Below are positions 7,918 through 14,254 of a DNA stretch of 17,388 bases, piece by piece. The stretch is from an uncultured Muribaculaceae bacterium (GTDB lineage: Bacteria; Bacteroidota; Bacteroidia; Bacteroidales; Muribaculaceae): contig CAJTUG010000042.1 in assembly GCA_910579605.1 (NCBI GenBank), positions 1 through 17,388 of the forward strand, read 5' to 3'. Under the pieces are notes generated by a model that was given only the letters and a program-made list of their open reading frames with translations, made no database searches and was not told where the DNA came from. The first letter of the stretch is position 1. Each line of letters opens with the position of its first letter. The translations under genes were made by a program, and so were the position numbers.

Positions 7918-9120
7918 ATGAAGAAATATATTTCTGCAGTGGCTTTGTGTATGGGCGTTTTGTGTTTGAATGCTCAAGAAAGCGCAGATACGGCGTTGGT
8001 GGATACGGCGTTTGTGTTTACGGATGTGATAAGCATTCCGACGACATCTGTAAAAGACCAGAATAAGAGCGGCACATGTTGGTGCTTTGCCGGAACCTCT
8101 TATTTTGAAGATGAGATATTGCGTAAAAAGGGTGATTCTCTTGATATTTCGGAAATGTATACTGTGCGTAAGTGTTACGAGGATAAGGCCGAAAAATATT
8201 TGAGGATGTATGGGGCAACAAATTGCAGCCCCGGAGGCTCTGTGGTAGATGTTCCATATGTTTGGAAGCGTTATGGCGCTGTACCCGAAGAAGTTTACGG
8301 CGGATTGCATTACGGCGAGGATAAACATGTTCATGGCGAGTTGGATGCTGTGATTTCGGCTTATATGAAGGCAGTTGTAAGCAAGCCCAACAAGCGAGTT
8401 TCGACAGCTTGGCGAGAGGGTCTGAAAGGTATTCTTGATGCTTATTTAGGTCCTGTTCCCGAATCATTTGAGTATAAAGGTAAAACTTATACTCCTAAAA
8501 CTTATGCAGAAAGCCTTGGTTTGGATATGGATGACTATGTGGCTCTGACATCATTCAGTCACCATCCTTTTTATGAACCGTTTGCGGTAGAGGTTGCCGA
8601 TAACTGGCTTTGGGCACAGTATATGAACTTGCCGTTGGATGAGTTTAAGGCCGTTGTAGACAATTCGCTTGCCAATGGTTATTCTTTGGTTTGGGCGGCA
8701 GATGTGAGCGAAGGCGGTTTTAAATGGAAGGATGGAGTGGCTCTTATGCCCAAAGGAAAGAGTGAGGCTGATATGGATGGCACAGAACTTTCTCGCTGGG
8801 TAAAACTCTCAGATTCGGAACGGGCTAATGATAAATATGATTTCAAGGCTCCTGTAGAAGAAATCGAGGTTACCCAAGAGTCTCGTCAAGAAATGTTTGA
8901 CCGCCAGGAGACTACAGATGACCATGGAATGGTTATCGTGGGAACAGCAGTAGACCAGAAGGGTAACAAGTATTATAAGGTTAAGAATTCGTGGGATACC
9001 AATCAGGTTTACGGCGGCTATTTTTATGTTTCCGAGCCGTATTTCCTTGCAAAAACCATGAGTCTATTGGTTCATAAAGATGCGATTCCATCGTCGATAG
9101 CAAAGAAAATAAAGAAATAA
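7918..9120 (+). CDS. Secreted C1-family (bleomycin-hydrolase-like) cysteine peptidase
   Basis: A papain-clan aminopeptidase C / bleomycin hydrolase relative. Residues 1-20 (MKKYISAVALCMGVLCLNAQ) are a signal peptide, so this form works outside the cytoplasm, in the periplasm or at the surface, unlike the cytoplasmic PepC of Gram-positive bacteria. The catalytic residues are all present in order: Gln48 (oxyanion hole) and Cys54 in DQNKSGTCWCF, His336 in DDHGMVIVG, and Asn357 in KVKNSWD. The total of 400 residues is a little shorter than the 440-460 of typical members. The ATG at 7918 gives a clean signal peptide; an in-frame ATG at 7861 would overlap the end of ilvA. The SPOR lipoprotein gene starts only 3 bases after its stop, so the two are likely co-expressed. 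Confidence 0.9.
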   Translation: MKKYISAVALCMGVLCLNAQESADTALVDTAFVFTDVISIPTTSVKDQNKSGTCWCFAGTSYFEDEILRKKGDSLDISEMYTVRKCYEDKAEKYLRMYGATNCSPGGSVVDVPYVWKRYGAVPEEVYGGLHYGEDKHVHGELDAVISAYMKAVVSKPNKRVSTAWREGLKGILDAYLGPVPESFEYKGKTYTPKTYAESLGLDMDDYVALTSFSHHPFYEPFAVEVADNWLWAQYMNLPLDEFKAVVDNSLANGYSLVWAADVSEGGFKWKDGVALMPKGKSEADMDGTELSRWVKLSDSERANDKYDFKAPVEEIEVTQESRQEMFDRQETTDDHGMVIVGTAVDQKGNKYYKVKNSWDTNQVYGGYFYVSEPYFLAKTMSLLVHKDAIPSSIAKKIKK

Positions 9121-9123
9121 GAT

Positions 9124-9657
9124 ATGCGTTTACAAACGATATTAATGGCCGGGGTGGCATTCCTCCTCGGCTTTTCTTCTTGTAAAACGACAGAAGAAAA
9201 TTACCGCAAGGCCTATGAAACGGCAATATCTGCGAGGACAGAGGATGATAATAGAGATATTGAATCCGGTATTTATGGCGATGTGAGGAAACAGATGGAT
9301 ACACGCATTGTGCGTAGTAGCGACGGCACAGAGGTTGAGGTTAGGGGTCAACTTGTGCGTGTTACGAAAGATGGAGGAGGCGTGGCCGAGAGCTTGAGGC
9401 GTTTTAATGTTGTAGTGGGGCAGTTCAAGCAGCGTTTCAATGCGGTTTCTCTCCGTAACCGTTTGGCAGACGGTTCTTATCCGGGAGCTTTTGTGGTTGA
9501 GACGTCGGAGCCATATTATTTTGTAGTTGCAAAGAGTTTCACAAATATTGACGATGCGGAGAGCTATCTTAAGGAAGTAAAGGCTCATCCTGGAATTACG
9601 ATGAAAGACCCGCTTCCATTTATTTTGGATGCAACTTTTTCAAAAAGGAATAAATAG
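9124..9657 (+). CDS. SPOR-domain lipoprotein
   Basis: A 177-residue protein with a lipoprotein signal peptide: hydrophobic residues 5-16, then FSSC with Cys20 as the lipidated residue. After a charged linker (about 25-90), residues 92-155 match the SPOR domain, a peptidoglycan-binding fold that prefers septal glycan strands lacking stem peptides: FNVVVGQFKQRFNAVSLRNR, then AFVVETSEPYYFVVAKSFTN and a helix DAESYLKEVK. It should sit at a membrane face in the envelope and bind cell wall. It follows the C1-family peptidase by 3 bases and precedes the patatin gene by 79 bases. The SPOR call is from the characteristic paired 'VxxGxFxxxxNA...L' pattern and is fairly secure; any catalytic role is not visible. 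Confidence 0.82.
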   Translation: MRLQTILMAGVAFLLGFSSCKTTEENYRKAYETAISARTEDDNRDIESGIYGDVRKQMDTRIVRSSDGTEVEVRGQLVRVTKDGGGVAESLRRFNVVVGQFKQRFNAVSLRNRLADGSYPGAFVVETSEPYYFVVAKSFTNIDDAESYLKEVKAHPGITMKDPLPFILDATFSKRNK

Positions 9658-9736
9658 TGATTGAACTTTTTTGAACTAAACAATGTTGTAATAATAGCTA
9701 TAACATTTCAACTATTTCATCATTGAGCTGACCCAT

Positions 9737-12043
9737 ATGAGGGAAATTAAGTGCTATTTATTCTTATTAGTATTTCTTCTGACAATGCTCTCTGCGTCTT
9801 CTCAAGAGAAGGCGCAGAGGACGCATCAGTCGGTAGGTCTTGTTCTTAGTGGCGGAGGCGCCAAAGGTGTTGCCCATGTAGGTGTAATCAAGGCATTGGA
9901 AGAAAACCATATCCCGATAGATTATATAGCAGGCACGTCTATGGGTGCGATAATAGGCGGTCTATATGCTTGCGGTTATACGACAGACGAGATGCTTGAT
10001 CTTTTAGGTTCGGAGTATTTTGCGAATATGTCGACAGGGACTCTTGATCCTCAATATGTATATTATTTTACGCGACAAGCAAGGACGCCACAGATGTTTA
10101 GCGTGAATCTTGGCACCGGGAAGCGGAAAGACGACAAAGTTTTCAATCCACAGTCGTTGATAGCTCCTATGCCTATGGATTTTGCTTTTATGGAATTGTT
10201 TGCGGCGTATACATCACAATGTCAAGGCGATTTTGATAAATTATTTGTTCCGTTCAGGTGTGTTGCATCGGATGTTAAAGCCCGTCGTAAAAAGGTGCTT
10301 TCGGGAGGGAATGTCGGGGATGCGATTCATGCGTCAATGAGTTTTCCGTTGGTTTTTCAGCCAACTGTGATAGATGGTTCTACTTTGTATGATGGCGGGA
10401 TTTATGATAATTTTCCGGTTGATGTGATGGAGAAAGATTTTGCGCCTGATTTTATTTTGGGTATAGATGTTTCCACTCCCGACAAAGAGCCTTTGAATTC
10501 TTATATGGATCAGTTGGATTTGCTTATCATGCAGCCTCAAAGCTATGCTGTTGATCCGTCGACTGGAATGAAAATACATATAGATTTGACTCGTTTCGGT
10601 CTTCTTGATTTTCCAAAGGGAGAAGAGATTTGCAAGATAGGTTATGCAACCGCGATGAGTTTTATGGATTCTATAAAGAGCCGCATCCACTCTCGGGCAG
10701 ATGAGGAGGCTGTAGACGTTAAGCGTCGCATATTCAAGGCAAAGACTCCATTTGTGAGGTTTGACAGCGTTGAAGTTCATGGGGGCAGTGATGCTCAGAA
10801 CCATTTTTTGGCTAAGATGTTTGCACCCAAAAAGGAACAGGATACGATAGGTCTTGACCATGCGCGCCTGGCATTTTACCGAGCAATTTCAACGGGTAAA
10901 TATTCGATGTTGCGTGCTGATGCTGTTGAGAACGACAGCACGGGTTTGTATACGCTAAGATTGGATTCTGATTTAAAGAAAGATTTCGGATTGGGATTCG
11001 GCGGTTATATTACGTCGTCTAATAACAGCTATCTATATCTACGGGCCGGTTATTCGAGTTTGGGAGCGAGCTTATTTCAAACAGACTTGCAGGCATGGAT
11101 AGGGCAGAGTTATATGGCAGCTTCACTTAACGGCAGTTTCTTTATGAGAACCCGTATACCGTCGGCTATAAGGTATGAGGCGGTTGCGTCGCGTCGAAAA
11201 TTTTACGAGGACGAAGAACTCTTTTTCAAGGATAATGAGCCGACATTTGTAGTTAAGCATCAATATTTCGGAAAAGTGTCGTATGCGTTGGCAGTAGGTC
11301 GCAGAGGCCGATTTGAGCTTGGTATTGGAGGCGGAAAGCTGTATAATACTTTTTTTCAGGACCGCAATCCGGAGACTTTTGATGCGGGACGTTCGTCGGT
11401 TTCGTATAACTTGGGCCAAGTCTTTGCTGCTTATACGAGTTCTACACTTGATAAGATAAATTATCCGACTTCGGGATATAGCGTGAGTGCATATGCGAAG
11501 TATTATCTTGGTAGTTCGTTTTATAAGAGTCATCCGTCTTCACTAAGAGAAAAAGCGGGTCAGCATTTTGGCGAGCTTGATATCAAAGGGAAAAATTATT
11601 TTTCTTTTGGTCGTCATTGGGCCTTTGGTATAGAGGGAGAGGCTGTTTTCAGCAACAGGAAACTTTTTCATAATTACTATGCTTCTATAAGCAGTGCCCC
11701 CGGTTTTGTGCCAACTCCATCGTCGGCTAATTCGTTTAACGTTGGTTTCCGGGCAAACAATTTTGTTGCGGTAGGCATTGTGCCTGTATGGAAAATTATG
11801 GAGAATCTGACGGCGCGAACGAATCTTCATGCGTATGTTCCGATGCGTCATATAGTAATGGAGCGAGACGGGAGTGCTCGATATGGCCGATGGTTGAGCA
11901 CAGCAGAGTTCTTTGGCGAATTGGCAGTTAATTATGCTCTTCCGTTTGCTAATGTGACCGGTTATGCTAATTATTCGACTGCAGGTTCAAAGTTCAATGT
12001 TGGTATTTCTTTTGGTATTTATCTTCCGGCGCCAGAATTCTGA
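9737..12043 (+). CDS. Patatin-like phospholipase with POTRA-like segment and C-terminal beta-barrel (type Vd)
   Basis: A 768-residue protein with three parts. Residues 1-22 are a signal peptide. Residues 33-320 are a patatin (PNPLA) lipase domain: oxyanion-hole loop SGGGAKG (38-44), nucleophile Ser68 in GTSMG, and the catalytic Asp219 in YDGGIYDNFP; these cleave acyl chains from phospholipids. Residues about 338-411 (VRFDSVEVHGG onward, with strand-helix pattern) resemble a POTRA domain. From about 415 to the end the protein is a Gly- and aromatic-rich beta-barrel of the surface antigen / Omp85 type that ends in Phe. The order matches type Vd autotransporters such as PlpD of Pseudomonas and FplA of Fusobacterium, so the lipase is expected at the cell surface. 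The gene is probably monocistronic, with a terminator at 12076. No strong promoter was seen in the 79 bases upstream. Confidence 0.88.
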   Translation: MREIKCYLFLLVFLLTMLSASSQEKAQRTHQSVGLVLSGGGAKGVAHVGVIKALEENHIPIDYIAGTSMGAIIGGLYACGYTTDEMLDLLGSEYFANMSTGTLDPQYVYYFTRQARTPQMFSVNLGTGKRKDDKVFNPQSLIAPMPMDFAFMELFAAYTSQCQGDFDKLFVPFRCVASDVKARRKKVLSGGNVGDAIHASMSFPLVFQPTVIDGSTLYDGGIYDNFPVDVMEKDFAPDFILGIDVSTPDKEPLNSYMDQLDLLIMQPQSYAVDPSTGMKIHIDLTRFGLLDFPKGEEICKIGYATAMSFMDSIKSRIHSRADEEAVDVKRRIFKAKTPFVRFDSVEVHGGSDAQNHFLAKMFAPKKEQDTIGLDHARLAFYRAISTGKYSMLRADAVENDSTGLYTLRLDSDLKKDFGLGFGGYITSSNNSYLYLRAGYSSLGASLFQTDLQAWIGQSYMAASLNGSFFMRTRIPSAIRYEAVASRRKFYEDEELFFKDNEPTFVVKHQYFGKVSYALAVGRRGRFELGIGGGKLYNTFFQDRNPETFDAGRSSVSYNLGQVFAAYTSSTLDKINYPTSGYSVSAYAKYYLGSSFYKSHPSSLREKAGQHFGELDIKGKNYFSFGRHWAFGIEGEAVFSNRKLFHNYYASISSAPGFVPTPSSANSFNVGFRANNFVAVGIVPVWKIMENLTARTNLHAYVPMRHIVMERDGSARYGRWLSTAEFFGELAVNYALPFANVTGYANYSTAGSKFNVGISFGIYLPAPEF

Positions 12044-12075
12044 TAAACAATTGCATATATAATTACGCATTATGT

Positions 12076-12116
12076 TGCTCCAATTTACCTGAATGGTGGA
12101 TTGGGGCATGTTTTTT
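12076..12116 (+). terminator. Intrinsic terminator after the patatin gene
   Basis: Arms TGCTCCAATTTACC (12076-12089) and GGTGGATTGGGGCA (12095-12108) form a 14-pair stem that includes some G-U pairs, with a 5-base loop, followed by TG and a run of six T (12111-12116). It lies 32 bases after the patatin stop codon. Confidence 0.85.
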
Positions 12117-12149
12117 GTTGATGAGCGATGATATTAATGAATTTTTGCG

Positions 12150-12157
12150 TAACTTTG
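12150..12157 (+). promoter_or_regulatory. Candidate -7 element (distal) for fabG
   Basis: TAACTTTG fits TAnnTTTG exactly, but no TTTG or TTG lies 19 to 21 bases upstream; the nearest TTG is at 12118-12120, 29 bases away. If used, the fabG leader would be about 180 bases and would contain the palindrome at 12208-12221. Confidence 0.35.
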
Positions 12158-12207
12158 TAGTTGTAAAGGGTGCTATGTCTTTTTGTTGAAGATTGACTAC
12201 CTTTTAT

Positions 12208-12221
12208 ATTCTAATTAGAAT
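12208..12221. promoter_or_regulatory. 14-bp perfect palindrome, possible operator
   Basis: ATTCTAATTAGAAT reads the same on both strands. It lies between the two candidate -7 boxes, 124 bases upstream of the fabG start, where a repressor of the TetR or MarR type could act. That role is inference; no such regulator gene is in the window. Confidence 0.4.
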
Positions 12222-12228
12222 TGGCGCA

Positions 12229-12260
12229 TTTCTATCCGATGTCTTGAATGTTTAAATTTG
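12229..12260 (+). promoter_or_regulatory. Candidate proximal promoter of fabG
   Basis: TAAATTTG at 12253-12260 fits TAnnTTTG, with a near-consensus TTTC at 12229-12232 exactly 20 bases upstream. Transcription would begin near 12267 and leave a leader of about 78 bases. This is the better of the two candidates, because spacing and both boxes are close to consensus. Confidence 0.45.
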
Positions 12261-12344
12261 GGGATGTATGGAGGAAATTTGTTGATTTTGTATAAGTAAT
12301 AAACCAAATAAACAGATAGATAATTAATATCACAACTTATCGAC

Positions 12345-13091
12345 ATGAAATTACTTGAAGGAAAAACAGCTCTGGTTACTGGAGCTGCCCGTGGTATAGG
12401 TAAGGCTTTGGCAATACGTTTTGCACAGGAAGGCGCAAACATAGCCTTTACCGACCTTAACCGCGACGAGAATATGGAAGCTACGGAAAAAGAGATAGCT
12501 TCTTATGGGGTTAAGGCAAAAGGATATGCTTCTAATGCCGCTGATTTTGGCCAGACCGAAGCTGTTGTGGCAGAGGTTAAGAATGATTTTGGCAGCATAG
12601 ACGTATTGGTTAATAATGCCGGTATTACTAAGGATGGATTGATGATGCGTATGTCTGAAAGAGATTGGGATGCCGTTATAGCTGTCAATCTTAAGAGCGC
12701 GTTTAATTTTATCCATGCGGTACTTCCTATCATGATGCGTCAACGCAGCGGTTCTATTATTAATATGGCGTCTGTAGTAGGTGTGCATGGCAATGCGGGC
12801 CAGTCTAATTATGCAGCCTCAAAGGCCGGTCTTATAGCTTTGGCCAAGAGTATTGCCCAGGAGGTTGGGTCACGCGGTATCCGCGCAAATGCAATAGCTC
12901 CCGGTTTTATAGAAACCGCAATGACCGCTCAGTTGTCTGATGAAATCCGCGAGGAATGGAAGAAGAAAATCCCCTTGCGCCGAGGTGGTCAAGTTGAGGA
13001 TATTGCTAATGTTGCAACTTTCCTTGCATCTGACATGTCGAGCTATGTTACCGGCCAGGTTATCCAAGTGGACGGCGGCATGAACATGTAA
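12345..13091 (+). CDS. fabG: 3-oxoacyl-[acyl-carrier-protein] reductase
   Basis: FabG reduces 3-oxoacyl-ACP to 3-hydroxyacyl-ACP in each round of type II fatty acid synthesis, in the cytoplasm. The 248-residue short-chain dehydrogenase has the dinucleotide-binding TGAARGIG (12-19), NNAG at 90-93, and the catalytic tetrad Asn115, Ser143, Tyr156 and Lys160 (YAASK). LMMRM (99-103) and the C-terminal GQVIQVDGGMNM are typical of FabG. At the end of the second beta-strand the protein has Asp37 (FTDLNR), a residue that in this superfamily usually goes with NADH rather than NADPH use; close Bacteroides FabG proteins share it as far as I recall. It is alone here, without fabD, acpP or fabF, between two terminators, so it is probably transcribed singly. 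Confidence 0.93.
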   Translation: MKLLEGKTALVTGAARGIGKALAIRFAQEGANIAFTDLNRDENMEATEKEIASYGVKAKGYASNAADFGQTEAVVAEVKNDFGSIDVLVNNAGITKDGLMMRMSERDWDAVIAVNLKSAFNFIHAVLPIMMRQRSGSIINMASVVGVHGNAGQSNYAASKAGLIALAKSIAQEVGSRGIRANAIAPGFIETAMTAQLSDEIREEWKKKIPLRRGGQVEDIANVATFLASDMSSYVTGQVIQVDGGMNM

Positions 13092-13100
13092 TTACGAATA

Positions 13101-13145
13101 ACGGGGACAATTTGGCCTGATTGGTTTTGTTGTCTCCGTTTTTAT
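13101..13145 (+). terminator. Intrinsic terminator after fabG
   Basis: Arms ACGGGGACAA (13101-13110) and TTGTCTCCGT (13130-13139) form a 10-pair stem with one G-U around a 19-base loop, followed by a T-run from 13140 (TTTTATATTT). It begins 9 bases after the fabG stop codon. Confidence 0.75.
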
Positions 13146-13158
13146 ATTTAACCAAACC

Positions 13159-14226
13159 ATGAAACGACTATTTTTTGCTGCCGGCGTTGCTATCTGCTCT
13201 ATTATGTGTTCTGCGCAGCTTAAGTATTATGATGCGTCGACATTGCCTTTGCTTGGAACATTGGCACCGGATGCAAAATTGGCATATACCCGATTGCCTG
13301 ATTCTCTTGAGAATGTTGTGAGGAAAGAATTGTGGGATTTGGGCAAAAATTCTGCAGGTCTTGCGGTTCGTTTTAAATCGGACTCACCGACAATAGGTCT
13401 CAAATGGAAATCTCGTAATAAATTTAATATGAGCCACATGACAGCAGTAGGCATTCGTGGGCTGGATTTATATGCATTGATGCCGGACTCTACGTGGCGT
13501 ACGGTTTCGGCTGTAAAACCGTCGTTTCATTCGCATTATAGTGAGCAAAAAGCGGTTACAGATATGACGCCAGGAGTTATGCGGGAATATATGGTTTATC
13601 TTTCGCTATATGATGGTGTTGACAGTTTGTATATAGGAGTAGATTCTTCTTATGTAGTCTTACCGCCGACTGTTGACTTGCCTAAACGAGATAAGCCTAT
13701 AGTTGCTTATGGTACGAGTATTTTGCAAGGGGGATGCGCATCGCGTCCGGGTATGGCTCATACAAATATAATGCAACGCGATTTGCAACGCGATGTTGTG
13801 AATTTGGGTTTCAGCGGTAATGCCCGTCTTGATCCAGAGATAGCGCATTTTATGTCTGAATCTGATGCCGGGGCTTTTATCATAGATCCTTTGCCTAATT
13901 GCAAGACAGAGGCTATTGATGATAAGATGGATGCATTTTTGGATATTATAAGGGAAAAGCATCCAGAGACTCCTATTATCCTTGTGGAGAGCCCTTGGTT
14001 TCCTATAATGGAATTTAGCAATGAGGTTAAATCGACATTGAAAGAAAAGAATGAACATTTGAATGCAATCTATAATCGTCGTTCTGCCGTGGATAATAAT
14101 CTCTATTATTACCCGGCAGACAAGATAATACTCAACAGCGAGAATACTGTTGATAATTATCATTTTACAGACCAAGGATTTGCCGATTTTGCCCATGGTT
14201 TGGAAAAAATGTTGAAAAATCTTTAA
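13159..14226 (+). CDS. Secreted SGNH/GDSL hydrolase with N-terminal GxDLY domain
   Basis: SGNH hydrolases cleave ester bonds, in gut Bacteroidota often acetyl groups on polysaccharides. Residues 1-19 (MKRLFFAAGVAICSIMCSA) are a signal peptide. An N-terminal beta-domain (about 25-165) carries the GLDLY motif (101-105), and the catalytic SGNH domain follows. Its four blocks are visible: Ser187 in YGTSILQGGCASRPG, Gly in NLGFSGNARLD (about 215-225), Asn247 in DPLPN, and Asp332/His335 in DNYHFTDQG. This domain order is the Bacteroidota family with a GxDLY plus GDSL_3 type lipase. The length of 355 is normal. The GHL10 gene starts 28 bases after the stop with no terminator between them, so the two are probably co-transcribed and may act on the same glycan. 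The exact substrate is unknown. Confidence 0.88.
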   Translation: MKRLFFAAGVAICSIMCSAQLKYYDASTLPLLGTLAPDAKLAYTRLPDSLENVVRKELWDLGKNSAGLAVRFKSDSPTIGLKWKSRNKFNMSHMTAVGIRGLDLYALMPDSTWRTVSAVKPSFHSHYSEQKAVTDMTPGVMREYMVYLSLYDGVDSLYIGVDSSYVVLPPTVDLPKRDKPIVAYGTSILQGGCASRPGMAHTNIMQRDLQRDVVNLGFSGNARLDPEIAHFMSESDAGAFIIDPLPNCKTEAIDDKMDAFLDIIREKHPETPIILVESPWFPIMEFSNEVKSTLKEKNEHLNAIYNRRSAVDNNLYYYPADKIILNSENTVDNYHFTDQGFADFAHGLEKMLKNL

Positions 14227-14254
14227 TTAACATAACTTTATACCTTTTACTTAA

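Larger units (their letters stand above)
12044..12344. other. 301-base intergenic region upstream of fabG
   Basis: No gene of useful length was found in either strand. Apart from the patatin terminator at its left end, it holds two Bacteroidota -7-like boxes (12150-12157 and 12253-12260) and a 14-bp perfect palindrome (12208-12221). It is unusually long for this compact window, so it is likely regulatory for fabG. Confidence 0.6.

Noticed and set aside
9661..9676. Direct repeat TTGAAC-TTTT-TTGAAC upstream of the patatin gene
   Set aside because: A single six-base repeat in an AT-rich gap is expected by chance, and no matching -7 box lies at the right spacing.
14212..14240. TTG-N18-TAACTTTA upstream of the GHL10 gene as a possible promoter
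   Set aside because: Spacing is short, the last base is off consensus and the leader would be under 10 bases; co-transcription with the SGNH gene is simpler.
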